NCBI RefSeq assembly: GCF_013778455.1
Contig: NZ_JACEHE010000005.1
Coordinates: forward strand, 186,001-250,000
Source of the DNA: Streptomyces himalayensis subsp. himalayensis
Lineage (GTDB): Bacteria; Actinomycetota; Actinomycetes; Streptomycetales; Streptomycetaceae
Length of the DNA: 64,000 nucleotides
Direction: 5' to 3'
The first letter of the stretch is position 1, and every line of letters begins with the position of its first letter. The position numbers and the translations under genes were made by a program. The notes under the pieces are model-generated. The model did no database searches. It was given only the letters and a program-made list of their open reading frames with translations, and was not told the DNA's origin. Below, piece by piece: positions 35,067 to 51,353 of this stretch.

Positions 35067-35654
35067 ATGGGAAAGACCTACGACCGCATCGACGGCAGGC
35101 TCCGCTCCTTCATAGAGGCTCAGCCTCTCTTCTTCACCGCGACCGCGCCGCTCTCGGGCGACGGCACGGTGAACCTCTCCCCGAAGGGCCTCAGCGGTTC
35201 CCTCGCCGTGCTCGACGAACACACCGTGGCGTATCTCGACTTCGCGGGCAGCAACGCCGAGACCGTCGCCCACCTCCGCGAGAACGGCCGCATCACCCTC
35301 ATGTGGTGCGCCTTCCAGGGACCGCCGAACATCGTCCGGGTGCACGGCCGCGGCGAGGCCGTCTTCCGCGACGACCCGCGCTTCCCCGAACTGCTCACCC
35401 ACTTCCCGGACATCGATCCCGGACAGCACGGGCTGCGCGCGATCATCGTGGTGACGGCGGACCTCGTCCGCGACTCCTGCGGATTCGCGGTGCCCCTCAT
35501 GACGTACGACGCCGACCGCGATCTGCACGGCAAGCGCTTCGCGCGCGAGGACGACGCGTCCCTCAGCGAGTACTTCGCGAAGAAGGACCATGTGACGACT
35601 AGTCTGGACGGCCTACCAGGGCTGCCGTTGCCCTTGCCGCCCAGTACGGTCTGA
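35067..35654 (+). CDS. Pyridoxamine 5'-phosphate oxidase family protein
   Basis: A 195-residue split-barrel flavin/F420-binding type protein. The segment FFTATAPLSGDGTVNLSPKGL and the later NGRITLMWCAFQGPPNIVRVHGRG are typical of the PNPOx-like FMN-binding family. True pyridoxine oxidase activity is unlikely for this branch; a redox role with FMN or F420 is inferred from the fold. ATG at 35067, no Shine-Dalgarno, so probably leaderless. The next gene starts 4 bases after its stop. Confidence 0.83.
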   Translation: MGKTYDRIDGRLRSFIEAQPLFFTATAPLSGDGTVNLSPKGLSGSLAVLDEHTVAYLDFAGSNAETVAHLRENGRITLMWCAFQGPPNIVRVHGRGEAVFRDDPRFPELLTHFPDIDPGQHGLRAIIVVTADLVRDSCGFAVPLMTYDADRDLHGKRFAREDDASLSEYFAKKDHVTTSLDGLPGLPLPLPPSTV

Positions 35655-35657
35655 GGC

Positions 35658-36365
35658 ATGCGTCCCGGTGTCGTCGCCCTCGCGTCCGCTGCCCTGCTCA
35701 CCCTCGTAACCCTCGGCGCCGCCCCGCGCGCCGCCGAGGAGCCCCTGCCCGAGCGGATGGCGGACACCGGCGGCGGCACCCAGCTGATCACCGCACAGGC
35801 CGCGCGCACCACCTCGACGACCGGAACCGTCGTCTGGTGGGATCTGCGCGGCGGACGCTGGGTGAAGACCGGCTCCGCTCCGGCTCGGTTCGGTGCGAAG
35901 GGCCTGGCCGAGGGCGGTTCGCGCAGACAGGGCACATACACCACGCCCACCGGGCTGTACGACCTGCCGTACGCCTTCGGCATCCGGAGCGCGCCCGCCG
36001 GCACCACCACCCTGTACCGCCGCGTGCACCGGAACTCCTGGTGGTGTCAGGACAACCGGTCGCGGTCCTACAACCGCTGGACCGAGCCCCGCGCCGCCGA
36101 CTGCCGCGCCTCGCAGGCCGAGCACCTGATCACGTACGACCCGGAGTACGCGTACGCGCTCGTCATCGGCTTCAACTACGACCGGCCCGTGCGCGGGCGT
36201 GGGGCCGGGATCTTCCTGCACGTGAACGGGCGTGGCGCGACGGCGGGTTGTGTGTCCGTCTCCGCGGATGCGATGCGCCGGATCCTGGACTGGGCCGAGC
36301 CGGGGCGCAGGCCACACATGGCCATCGGGACGGAGAGCGGGCCGACTGCGATCACGCGCTACTAG
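35658..36365 (+). CDS. Secreted L,D-transpeptidase-like protein (YkuD type)
   Basis: A 235-residue exported protein with an N-terminal signal peptide (about 1-25). The C-terminal part has the catalytic motif FLHVNGRGATAGCVSV (about 187-202), with the His and the Cys of L,D-transpeptidases that make 3-3 peptidoglycan cross-links. The domain is shorter and more divergent than in YkuD, so activity is probable, not proven. It follows the previous gene by 4 bases and shares CTAG at its stop with the convergent gene at 36362-36622. Confidence 0.82.
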   Translation: MRPGVVALASAALLTLVTLGAAPRAAEEPLPERMADTGGGTQLITAQAARTTSTTGTVVWWDLRGGRWVKTGSAPARFGAKGLAEGGSRRQGTYTTPTGLYDLPYAFGIRSAPAGTTTLYRRVHRNSWWCQDNRSRSYNRWTEPRAADCRASQAEHLITYDPEYAYALVIGFNYDRPVRGRGAGIFLHVNGRGATAGCVSVSADAMRRILDWAEPGRRPHMAIGTESGPTAITRY

Positions 36366-36622
36366 TGGCAGTCCGGAAGGGGAAGCGTCACTAGGCGTGT
36401 ACGCCTCCGCGCCGCGCCGCGCCACGACGCCTTACCCAGCAGGAGCGCCACGACGCCTCCGACCGCGATGACGACCTCCGTCCGAACAGGTCCGATCGCG
36501 GACCGCGCGACACCACGTAGAAGGTGCGTGATCAGGAACGCCGCGGGCCGTTCCAGCAGTGTGAACTGCCCGGCTATGCGGGCGAAGTACGAGTCGAGAC
36601 GAGCACGTTCGAAGGCTTCCAT
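36362..36622 (-). CDS. Small membrane-associated protein, unknown function
   Basis: An 86-residue protein with one or two hydrophobic stretches (about 22-40 and 48-64) and a basic C-terminus (RRRTR). No family recognised. ATG at 36622 with GGGGAAGG just upstream supports translation. Its stop overlaps that of the convergent transpeptidase gene by two bases. Confidence 0.62.
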   Translation of the reverse strand: MEAFERARLDSYFARIAGQFTLLERPAAFLITHLLRGVARSAIGPVRTEVVIAVGGVVALLLGKASWRGAARRRTRLVTLPLPDCH

Positions 36623-36719
36623 ACCTTCCCCTTTTCAAGAGAGCGGTGGTGTGCTGGCGCTCCGATGCGGCGTGCCACAGCTCGTAGAGGCGAGGCCTGC
36701 GCCTGGCGCCTCATGAACT

Positions 36720-36860
36720 TCAGCTGCGCTTGCAGGACCGCTTGTGGCTGTAGTTGATCAGCGGTGGTCCGGAAGGCCGGTCGTGCACGTGAGCCTCGTA
36801 GGCCTCACCGGGCGTGATTTCCTTCTGGCAGCGGCAGCAGATCAAGCGGTCCCCGCTCAT
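36720..36860 (-). CDS. Small Cys-rich protein, 46 residues
   Basis: A short protein with CCRC (residues 8-11), then HVHD and a C-terminal YSHKRSC. The Cys/His set CxxC...H...C suggests a small zinc-binding fold. ATG at 36860 overlaps the stop of the upstream gene (ATGA), so it is translated with it. Function unknown. Easily missed because of its size. Confidence 0.7.
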   Translation of the reverse strand: MSGDRLICCRCQKEITPGEAYEAHVHDRPSGPPLINYSHKRSCKRS

Positions 36861-37159
36861 CGCCGGGCCTGCCGCACGGCAGCGCGCAGAGCTGCGCCCT
36901 CCTCACACTTCGACTGGTCGTCTGCGCACTGCTCGCACGACTGGATGTGGTCCAGCAGAGCCAGATACGTGCGGTTGGCCGCGCAACAACGACAGGCTCG
37001 CGGAAACCACGTCGCGTGGCCGTCCAAGACCGTCACTGTCCGGGAGCCCAGGTCGACGGCCGTGCCATTGTCGAGAACGACCGCACACCACACGCACGCC
37101 GCGCCTCGGACCTGCTGCTTGGACAAGCCTCTGGCCGGGGGCACGGAGTGGGCCTGCAC
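36857..37159 (-). CDS. Cys-rich protein, probable zinc ribbon
   Basis: A 100-residue protein with CVWC (about 23-26), CRCC (about 56-59), and a CEQCADDQSKC cluster (about 75-85). The spacing suggests one or two zinc-binding sites. Proteins like this sit beside XRE-type regulators in Streptomyces; here the interrupted regulator gene is divergent on the other side. Role unknown, but the coupling with the next 46-residue Cys protein implies joint function. Confidence 0.72.
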   Translation of the reverse strand: MQAHSVPPARGLSKQQVRGAACVWCAVVLDNGTAVDLGSRTVTVLDGHATWFPRACRCCAANRTYLALLDHIQSCEQCADDQSKCEEGAALRAAVRQARR

Positions 37160-37322
37160 CCTGGTTGTGTCAGTTCCCTGGGGTCCTCTGCTCTGACTTC
37201 GAGGAAACCGGAAGTGTCCGGTTGCCCATCAGGACAGAACACGCGGAGTTACCGACAGGCGACCGGACAGTTTTACCTTTCGCTCAGTGACGGTAGGGCT
37301 ACCGTCGAGGGACCGCAGGCAC

Positions 37323-38609
37323 ATGATGGGGATGTCCGTGGCCAAGCATCGGAACACCAAGCTTGAGGCGTTACTGACCGAGTTCGGCTACACCCACCAG
37401 CAGCTCGCCGACGAGGTAAACCAGACCGCTGAGGAGATGTTCGGCAAGCCGACCAACTGCACCGACCGGCATGTCCGCCGCTGGATCGCGGGCGACGTGC
37501 AATGGCCGTGGTCCCGCTACCTTCTACCCCTTCAGGAAATCTTCAGCCGGAGTCCGGAGGCGATGGGCTTCACCCCGCGTAAGTCATCACGCGTACCACC
37601 CCCGCCCCGGCGGGCGGCGCCCGTGAAGGAGCCGCGCCCCGTGCGACGACGAGAGTTCATCGCGGTCGGCTTGGCCACTGCCCTTGGCCTGGACGCCATT
37701 CCCTCCGCCGGCCGCCTCGGTACAGGCGACGTGGAGCGGATCCGCGCGATCGTCCCAGCGCTGTACAACCACGACCACGCCCTCGGCGGGGGAGCCCTGC
37801 ACGAGGTTGCCGCGCAGGCGCTACGCCGGGTCCACCATGTGCTCAATCACTGCACCTACGGCGAGCGGGTCGAACGCGCCCTGTACTCGGCGGCCGGGGA
37901 TCTCGCGGCCTCCGCAGGCTGGTTCGCCTACGACGCGGGACGGCAGGAAGACGCTACCGGCCTGTACAACGAGGCACTGCAGGCGGGCATGCTCGCCGGC
38001 GACGGCATGCTGCAGGCCCGCGTCTGGTCGAATCTCGCGATGCAGGCTCGGCTCCTCAACCGTGATCAGGAGGCGTTGCGGATCGGCCGGGCCGCCGTCG
38101 ACACCCGCCAGGCGAAGAGCGACCCGTGGCTCATGGCGCTGCTGCACTGCAGGCAGGCTGTCGGACACGCCCGTACCGGCGACCGCACGCGCGCGGAGCG
38201 CTCTCTCGCCCGCGCGGAGACGGTCTACGACCGGGCCCGGGGCGAGCCTGCGGCGTGACTGTCGTTCCTCACGCCCGCAGAGCTCATGGGCCTCGCCGGG
38301 GCCGCACACCAGGCACTCGGCCGGCACCAGCGGGCGCAGCAACTCACCGCTTCCGCGCTTGACCTTCTCGATCCCCGCTTCGAACGCAACCGCGTCTACT
38401 ACACCGTCCAACGCGCGCAGGCACTCCTCGGTGGAGGGGACATCGAGCATGCCGTGGCTGAGGCCGGGCAGGCGGTCGCCATAGCTGGCCGGGTGCAGAG
38501 CGATCGGATCCGGGGAAAGCTCGACGACCTGCGGCACCAGATGCGGCGCCGCGCGCACGTACCCGCGGCGGCAGACTTCCTCGAGCAGACGCGACAGACG
38601 GGAGCGTGA
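37323..38609 (+). pseudogene. HTH/TPR-like transcriptional regulator interrupted by in-frame TGA
   Basis: An N-terminal helix-turn-helix-like domain (TEFGYTHQQLADEVNQTAEEMFG, then DRHVRRWIAGDVQWPW) and a C-terminal helical repeat region form a regulator of about 430 codons common in Streptomyces. A TGA at 38256-38258 (about codon 312) stops the frame after RGEPAA. The same frame then continues LSFLTPAELMGLAGAAHQALG to a stop at 38607-38609 that overlaps the next gene. One change from TGG (Trp) would explain it. The gene may be dead, may make a shortened protein, or may be a sequencing error. ATG at 37323, 37326 or 37332. Confidence 0.82.
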
Positions 38610-39160
38610 GCGTGGACGGGCTGCGACTGGAACGCAGGGACGCAACCGGGCTTGGTGACATCCGGCAGCAACTGCTCGACGTGTACGCGGAGATCTACGC
38701 CGACCGGCTTGGCGAGGAGTTCCACAGCGTCGCCCGATTCGATGAGCGGCTCGGCTGGAACACCGAGGTGCCCGGCTTCGCCGCAGTCGTCTGCTACCTC
38801 GAGGACACCCCGGTCGGCTACGCGTACGGCTGCACGCTGCAGGCCGACACCCGCTGGTGGAACGGGCTCCGCACACCCGTTGCCGAGGGCGCCACGGTTG
38901 AGACGGGGGCGCGCACCTTCGCTCTGTCCGAGCTCATGATCGTCGACAAGGTCCGCGGCAGTGGCGCGGCGCAGCAGATCCACGACGAGCTCCTGCGTGG
39001 CCGACCAGAGGAGCGGGTGACTCTGCTCGTCGAACGGGACCACCCGAAGGTGCGCGCCCTGTACGAGGCCTGGGGCTACGAATGGTTTGGCGAGGTGCTG
39101 CCGTTCCCCGACGCCCCCCTGTACGACGCGATGGTCTTGCCCAGGACGCCGGGGAGCTGA
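38606..39160 (+). CDS. GNAT N-acetyltransferase
   Basis: A 184-residue acetyltransferase with FALSELMIVDKVRGSGAAQQIHDELLRGR (about 104-132), holding the acetyl-CoA loop, and a C-terminal YEAWGYEWFGEVLPFPDAPLYDAMVL. Acceptor unknown. The GTG at 38606 overlaps the end of the interrupted regulator, so the two were built as an operon and the regulator's nonsense codon may reduce its translation. Confidence 0.85.
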   Translation: MSVDGLRLERRDATGLGDIRQQLLDVYAEIYADRLGEEFHSVARFDERLGWNTEVPGFAAVVCYLEDTPVGYAYGCTLQADTRWWNGLRTPVAEGATVETGARTFALSELMIVDKVRGSGAAQQIHDELLRGRPEERVTLLVERDHPKVRALYEAWGYEWFGEVLPFPDAPLYDAMVLPRTPGS

Positions 39161-39255
39161 CGGCGCCGCCTCGCCACAGCGCCGCGTGGGCCCGGGCGCG
39201 GCCAGGTGCTTGATCACATCGCGAGACGCTGTTGCAGTCCCGCTCGCCCGGCGTT

Positions 39256-39282
39256 TGCATAACTGGGTGCATACTGAACATG
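39256..39282. promoter_or_regulatory. ARG-box-like sequence upstream of BASS transporter
   Basis: TGCATAACTGGGTGCATACT (39256-39275) holds two TGCAT motifs 12 bases apart. The run GTGCATACT also occurs (minus strand) in the argGH operator, and GCATAAC likewise. It ends 9 bases before the ATG at 39285 and includes a possible -10 (CATACT). ArgR control is inferred. Confidence 0.5.
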
Positions 39283-39284
39283 TC

Positions 39285-40250
39285 ATGACCACGGACGCCG
39301 TGACGGAGTCCTCGGGCACCGATCGTGCCGCACGGCGAGCCGTCACCGTCTTCCCCGTACTCGTGCTGCTCGCCGGCGCCGTCGGCCTCGCTGTGCCCGA
39401 CGCCCTCGCCGGCTGGAAGACGAACGTGCCGTACCTCCTCGGTGTCGTCATGTTCTGCATGGGCCTGACGATGTCGGTCGCCGACTTCCAGGGTGTCGCG
39501 AAGCGGCCGTGGGCGGTGGCGCTCGGCCTGGTGGCCCACTACGTGATCATGCCGGGGCTGGGGTGGCTGATCGCCCACGCACTCGACCTCTCCCCGCAGC
39601 TGGCGGCGGGCGTGATCCTGGTCGGCTGTGCCCCGAGCGGCACCGCGTCCAACGTGGTGGCCTATCTCGCACGCGGCGACGTGGCCCTGTCGGTCTCCGT
39701 GGCGACCGTCTCGACCCTGGTCGCCCCGCTGGTCACGCCTCCGCTGACGCTCCTGCTCGCGGGCGAGTACCTGCCGGTGGAGGCGGGTGCGATGGTCACC
39801 GACATCCTCAAGACCGTGCTCCTGCCGGTCCTCGGCGGTCTCGTCGTGCGGCTGCTGCTCGGCCGGTACGTGAACCGGGTGCTCGGCCTGCTGCCGTGGC
39901 TGTCGGCCGCGACGGTCGCCGTGATCGTGGCGGTCGTCGTGGCGGGCAGCGCCGCGGCGATCAAGTCGGCGGCGTTGGTGGTGTTCGCGGCCGTCGTGCT
40001 GCACAACGGCCTGGGTCTGGCGCTGGGTTACGGCGCCGGAAGGGTCGCCCGGCTCGGCGAGCCCGCCTCGCGGGCGATGGCCTTCGAGGTCGGCATGCAG
40101 AACTCCGGCCTCGCCGCGTCGCTCGCCACCGCCCACTTCAGCCCGCTGGCCGCGCTGCCGGCCGCGGTGTTCTCGGTGTGGCACAACATCTCGGGCGCGG
40201 TGGTCGCGGCGTGGATGTCGCATCGGACGCGGCGGGCAGAGCGGGTGTGA
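39285..40250 (+). CDS. BASS-family (bile acid:Na+ symporter-like) transporter
   Basis: A 321-residue membrane protein with about nine or ten membrane segments. The BASS fold is shown by MFCMGLTMSVADF (about 61-73), GCAPSGTASNVVAYLARGD (about 116-134) and FEVGMQNSGLAASLA (about 267-281), the two crossover regions that bind Na+ and substrate. Substrate not deducible; family members move bile acids, pantoate or other organic anions. It is convergent with argR and its upstream region resembles an ARG box. ATG at 39285; no Shine-Dalgarno, perhaps leaderless. Confidence 0.88.
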   Translation: MTTDAVTESSGTDRAARRAVTVFPVLVLLAGAVGLAVPDALAGWKTNVPYLLGVVMFCMGLTMSVADFQGVAKRPWAVALGLVAHYVIMPGLGWLIAHALDLSPQLAAGVILVGCAPSGTASNVVAYLARGDVALSVSVATVSTLVAPLVTPPLTLLLAGEYLPVEAGAMVTDILKTVLLPVLGGLVVRLLLGRYVNRVLGLLPWLSAATVAVIVAVVVAGSAAAIKSAALVVFAAVVLHNGLGLALGYGAGRVARLGEPASRAMAFEVGMQNSGLAASLATAHFSPLAALPAAVFSVWHNISGAVVAAWMSHRTRRAERV

Positions 40251-40282
40251 CGGCAAGGGCGTGGCCCTGAGCCACAACGACA

Positions 40283-40318
40283 TAGGGGCCGGCGGTCTAC
40301 GAAGACCGCCGGCCCCTA
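40283..40318. terminator. Bidirectional terminator between BASS gene and argR
   Basis: A perfect 16-bp stem (40283-40298 with 40303-40318) with ACGA loop lies between convergent gene ends (40250 and 40347), well placed to end both transcripts. Confidence 0.9.
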
Positions 40319-40346
40319 CGTCCGACTCAAAACCGCCCGGCCAGGC

Positions 40347-40886
40347 TTAGTGGTGGTTCTGCGCCAGCCGCAGCAGATGGTCCGCCAGCGCCTGACCGCC
40401 CGTCGGGTTGCGGCTGATCAGCAGCAGGGTGTCGTCACCCGCGATGGTGCCGAGGATGTCGTGGAGTTCGGCCTGGTCGATGGCCGACGCCAGGAACTGG
40501 GCCGCGCCCGGCGGCGTGCGTAGGACGACGAGGTTCGCCGAAGCCTCCGCCGAGATCAGCAGCTCCGCGGAGAGACGCCGCATCCGCTCCTCCTTCGCCG
40601 ACTCGCCCAGCGGCGCCCGCGGGGTGCGGAAACCGCCCTCGCTGGGCACCGCGTAGATGAGGTCGCCGTCGGTGTTGCGGATCTTCACCGCGTTGAGCTC
40701 GTCCAGGTCGCGGGAGAGCGTCGCCTGAGTGACGGTCAGCCCGTCATCGGCGAGGAGCTTCGCCAACTGGCTCTGGGAGCGCACCGGTTGCCGGTTGAGG
40801 ATGTCCACGATCCGGCGGTGGCGGGCGGTGCGTGTCTGCGGCACGGCAGGCCCCGCCTGGGGCTCGTTGTCCTGCGCCTGACTCAT
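40347..40886 (-). CDS. argR: Arginine repressor
   Basis: A 179-residue ArgR. The N-terminal winged helix (about 20-80, [30 protein letters not shown]) binds ARG boxes. The C-terminal hexamerisation and arginine-binding domain has the [12 protein letters not shown] motif with its acidic pair. Arginine-bound ArgR represses the arg genes in this window. ATG at 40886 lies 7 bases after the argD stop, making it the last gene of argCJBDR, so it is co-regulated with its targets. Confidence 0.96.
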   Translation of the reverse strand: MSQAQDNEPQAGPAVPQTRTARHRRIVDILNRQPVRSQSQLAKLLADDGLTVTQATLSRDLDELNAVKIRNTDGDLIYAVPSEGGFRTPRAPLGESAKEERMRRLSAELLISAEASANLVVLRTPPGAAQFLASAIDQAELHDILGTIAGDDTLLLISRNPTGGQALADHLLRLAQNHH

Positions 40887-40893
40887 CGTCGTC

Positions 40894-42114
40894 TCATTCT
40901 CCGGATCGTCCGTCCCCGTAAACGTCGTCGAGGACACCGGGCAGCGCCCGCAGGAAGGCGTCCACCTCGTCGTCGCCGAGGTTCAGCGGCGGCATGAGCC
41001 GTACGACGTTGGGGGCGGGCGCGTTCACCAGGAGGCCGGCGTCCTGAGCCGCCTGCTGCACCTGGGGCGCGAGCGGCTCGGAGAGCACGATACCCAGCAG
41101 CAGGCCCGCACCCCTGACATGTTCGATCAACGGGTTACGGGAACCGCCGTCGGCACCCTTGATGCCCTCGATTCCTTCCCGCAGCTTCTCCCCCGCCCGC
41201 TTCACGTTCTCGAGCAGGCCCTCGGAGGCGATCGTGTCGAGTACGGCGAGTCCGGCGGCGCACGCCACCGGGTTGCCGCCGAAGGTCGTGCCGTGGTGGC
41301 CCGGCTTCAGCAGCTCGGCGGTCTCGCCGAACGCGACGGTCGCGCCGAGAGGCAGCCCACCGCCAAGCCCCTTTGCGAGAGTGACGATGTCGGGCTCGAC
41401 GCCCTCGTGTGCCTGGTAATCGAACCAGTGGCCGGTCCGGCCGACGCCGGTCTGCACCTCGTCGAGGACGAGAAGGGTGCCCGTGGCCCGGGTGATCTCG
41501 CGGGCCGCCTTGAGGTAGCCGACGGGCGACACGACGACGCCGTTCTCACCCTGGATGGACTCGATGATCACCAGGGCCGTCTCCTCGGTGACGGCAGCCC
41601 GGAGGGCCTCCACATCGCCGTACGGCACGTGGGTGACATCCCCGGGCAGCGGCAGGAAGGGCTCCTGCTTGCCGGGCTGGCCGGTCAGCGCCAGGGCGCC
41701 CATGGTCCGGCCGTGGAAGCCGCCCTGCGTGGCGACCATGTGCTTACGCCCGGTGAGTCGCCCGATCTTGAAGGCGCCCTCGTTGGCCTCGGCCCCGGAG
41801 TTGCAGAAGTACACGCGGCCGTCGCGTCCGAAGAGCTGCAGCAGCCGCTCGGCGAGCGCGATGGGCGGCTCGGCCATGAAGAGGTTGGAGACATGGCCCA
41901 GGGACGCGATCTGCTTGCTGACGGCCTCGACGATCGCGGGATGGGCGTGGCCCAGCGCATTGACCGCGATACCGCCGACGAAGTCCAGGTACTCCTTGCC
42001 GTCGGCGTCCCACAGCCGGGCGCCCTCGCCGCGGACGAGGGGCAGCCGCGGGGTGCCGTAGTTGTCCATGAGCGCGCCCTGCCACCGCTCGGTCAGCTCC
42101 TGATTGCCGGTCAT
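40894..42114 (-). CDS. argD: Acetylornithine aminotransferase
   Basis: A 406-residue class III PLP aminotransferase that converts N-acetylglutamate semialdehyde to N-acetylornithine using glutamate. The PLP-binding Lys is in [13 protein letters not shown] (about 246-258), with [14 protein letters not shown] before it and [13 protein letters not shown] for the phosphate cup. ATG at 42114 overlaps the argB stop (ATGA). Confidence 0.96.
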   Translation of the reverse strand: MTGNQELTERWQGALMDNYGTPRLPLVRGEGARLWDADGKEYLDFVGGIAVNALGHAHPAIVEAVSKQIASLGHVSNLFMAEPPIALAERLLQLFGRDGRVYFCNSGAEANEGAFKIGRLTGRKHMVATQGGFHGRTMGALALTGQPGKQEPFLPLPGDVTHVPYGDVEALRAAVTEETALVIIESIQGENGVVVSPVGYLKAAREITRATGTLLVLDEVQTGVGRTGHWFDYQAHEGVEPDIVTLAKGLGGGLPLGATVAFGETAELLKPGHHGTTFGGNPVACAAGLAVLDTIASEGLLENVKRAGEKLREGIEGIKGADGGSRNPLIEHVRGAGLLLGIVLSEPLAPQVQQAAQDAGLLVNAPAPNVVRLMPPLNLGDDEVDAFLRALPGVLDDVYGDGRSGE

Positions 42115-43015
42115 ACGGGGTCCCCCTCCTCGTCCGGCACGACCATCGTGCCGATGCCCTCGTCCGTGAAGATCTCCAGCAGGATCGAGTGCTGGACCCG
42201 GCCGTCGATCACGCGCGCTGTGTTGACGCCGTTGCGGACGGCGTGCAGGCAGCCCTCCATCTTCGGCACCATGCCGCTGGACAGATCCGGCAGCAGTTTC
42301 TCCAGCTCGCTCGCGGTGAGCCGGCTGATGACCTCGTCGGAGTTGGGCCAGTCCTCGTAGAGGCCCTCGACATCGGTCAGGACCATCAGGGTCTCGGCAC
42401 CCAGCGCCGCAGCGAGAGCCGCAGCCGCCGTATCAGCATTGACGTTGTAGACATGTCCGTCGTCCTGTGACCGGGCGATCGAGGAAATGACCGGGATGCG
42501 TCCGTCGGCCAGCAGCGCCTCGATCGCGCCGGTGTCGATCTCGGTGATTTCGCCGACCCGCCCGATGTCGACGAGCTCGCCGTCGATCTCGGGCTGGTGC
42601 TTGGTGGCGGTGATGGTGTGCGCGTCCTCGCCGGTCATACCGACCGCGAACGGCCCGTGCTGGTTGAGCAGCCCGACGAGCTCGCGCTGGACCTGCCCTG
42701 CGAGGACCATGCGTACGACGTCCATCGCCTCGGGCGTCGTGACCCGCAGCCCGGCCTTGAACTCGCTGACCAGGCCGTGCCGGTCGAGCTGGGCGCTGAT
42801 CTGCGGGCCGCCGCCGTGCACGACGACCGGCTTGAGCCCGGCGTGCCGCAGGAAGACCACGTCCTGGGCGAAGGCCGCCTTCAGCTCCTCGTTCACCATC
42901 GCGTTGCCGCCGAACTTGATGACGACCGTCTTGCCGTGGTGCCGGGTCAGCCAGGGCAGCGCCTCGATGAGGATCTGCGCCTTGGGGAGTGCGGTGTGCT
43001 TCCGCGTCGTATTGG

Positions 43016-43019
<4 letters not shown>
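42111..43019 (-). CDS. argB: Acetylglutamate kinase
   Basis: A 302-residue amino-acid kinase that phosphorylates N-acetylglutamate. KFGGNAM (about 35-41), [10 protein letters not shown] and the C-terminal MVPKMEGC segment are intact. The short N-terminal helix and the C-terminal features fit the arginine-inhibited hexameric type, but feedback cannot be proven by eye. ATG at 43019 overlaps the argJ stop. Confidence 0.96.
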
Positions 43020-45250
<2,231 letters not shown>

Positions 45251-45364
45251 AGGCCCGGGGTCCGCGGACGCACCTCATGAGACTGAGTCTTCGAGATGGC
45301 GGATGAGCGCGTGACTTGGCGGGACTGAGCGGTTCAGTGCCCGTTCTGTGACGTGATCGGCACC

Positions 45365-45392
45365 GGCCCGCGGCCCGCGGCCCGCGGCCCGC
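45365..45392. repeat. Heptamer repeat (GGCCCGC)4
   Basis: Four perfect tandem copies of GGCCCGC end 13 bases before the ATG of the P-loop protein gene. Such repeats are prone to slippage and could alter promoter spacing. Confidence 0.85.
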
Positions 45393-45405
45393 TAGCGTCG
45401 GGCCC

Positions 45406-45924
45406 ATGATCGTATGGCTCAACGGCACCCACGGCGCAGGCAAGACGACGACCAGTGCACTCGTGCAGCCACTCCTCCCGGATTCACGGGTGTTCGACGC
45501 CGAGAAGGTCGGCGAGACGCTCATGGACATCACGCCCCGGCTGCCGGTGACGGACAACTTCCAGCACTGGCCGCCGTGGCGACAGCTGGTCGTCGAGACC
45601 GCCCGCCGCGTGCTCGACTACACCGGCGGCACCCTGGTGATGCCCATGACCGTCCTGGTCGAGCAGTACTGGCGCGAGATCAGCACGGGCCTCGCTCACC
45701 ATGCCATCCCGGTAAGGCACTTCGTCCTCCACGCTGACCAGGACACCCTCCGCGGGCGTATCGAGGGGGACCATCCTGTCCCCTCCCCGTTCCGCCTCAA
45801 ATACCTCGAGCCCTACGCCGAGGCGGCCCGCACGTGGCTGCACGGCGAGGCCGAGGTCGTCGACACCACGCACCTCACGCCCGCCCAGGCCGCCCTGCAG
45901 ATCGCGGAGGCCGTCAAGGGCTGA
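45406..45924 (+). CDS. P-loop ATPase/kinase-like protein, TmrB-like
   Basis: A 172-residue P-loop protein with WLNGTHGAGKTTT (about 4-16), like small nucleoside-kinase-type proteins. The TmrB group, which gives tunicamycin resistance in Bacillus, has the same NGT-GAGKTTT opening and similar size. DTTHLTPAQAALQIAEAV closes the protein. Substrate unknown; tunicamycin resistance is only a family hint. ATG at 45406. Confidence 0.78.
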   Translation: MIVWLNGTHGAGKTTTSALVQPLLPDSRVFDAEKVGETLMDITPRLPVTDNFQHWPPWRQLVVETARRVLDYTGGTLVMPMTVLVEQYWREISTGLAHHAIPVRHFVLHADQDTLRGRIEGDHPVPSPFRLKYLEPYAEAARTWLHGEAEVVDTTHLTPAQAALQIAEAVKG

Positions 45925-46078
45925 GGCTTGAGCCGCCCGCCACGTGTTACACGGCATGCAGGGAGGCGGGCGGCGTGCCCGACCGCCGGCCTCGTACGGG
46001 CGGCGGTCTTCTGGCCTCGACGGGGCCGGCGCCGAGCACGCAGAGACGGGACCGCCCGGCCGGAACACAGAGACACGA

Positions 46079-46109
46079 CCGCCCCGGCCGGAGGTACCGG
46101 CCGGGGCGG
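46079..46109 (-). terminator. Terminator after icd
   Basis: A perfect 12-bp stem (46079-46090 with 46098-46109) with a 7-base loop, 24 bases past the icd stop on the minus strand. Confidence 0.8.
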
Positions 46110-46132
46110 AACGTGCGGACAGAGGGCCCTCG

Positions 46133-51075
<4,943 letters not shown>

Positions 51076-51353
51076 GGATACTCCGCGGCTCGTTGTTCGG
51101 AATATCGGACGGCGGTCAATAACTCGAACGGCAAGATAGGGAGGGGGTGGGGGTTGGTCAATGGGTCGCGCAGCGACTGGTGTGGCGGACGGCGGTTCCA
51201 ACTCATCGGCAGCGGGGGGCCCTTGATGGAACGTCTCGGAACTGCCCCAGGGTCTGGTGGGCCCGGTCACCGGCGCAGGCACCGGCGATGACCTGGGCGA
51301 TTCCCGCGCGGGTAGGCTCGGATCCGGTCCAGCTGACAGGGAGGCGGCAGGCG

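Noticed and set aside
38286..38609. Separate gene starting at ATG 38286
   Set aside because: It is in the same frame as, and continues, the regulator sequence before the TGA, so it is the interrupted C-terminal part and not an independent gene.
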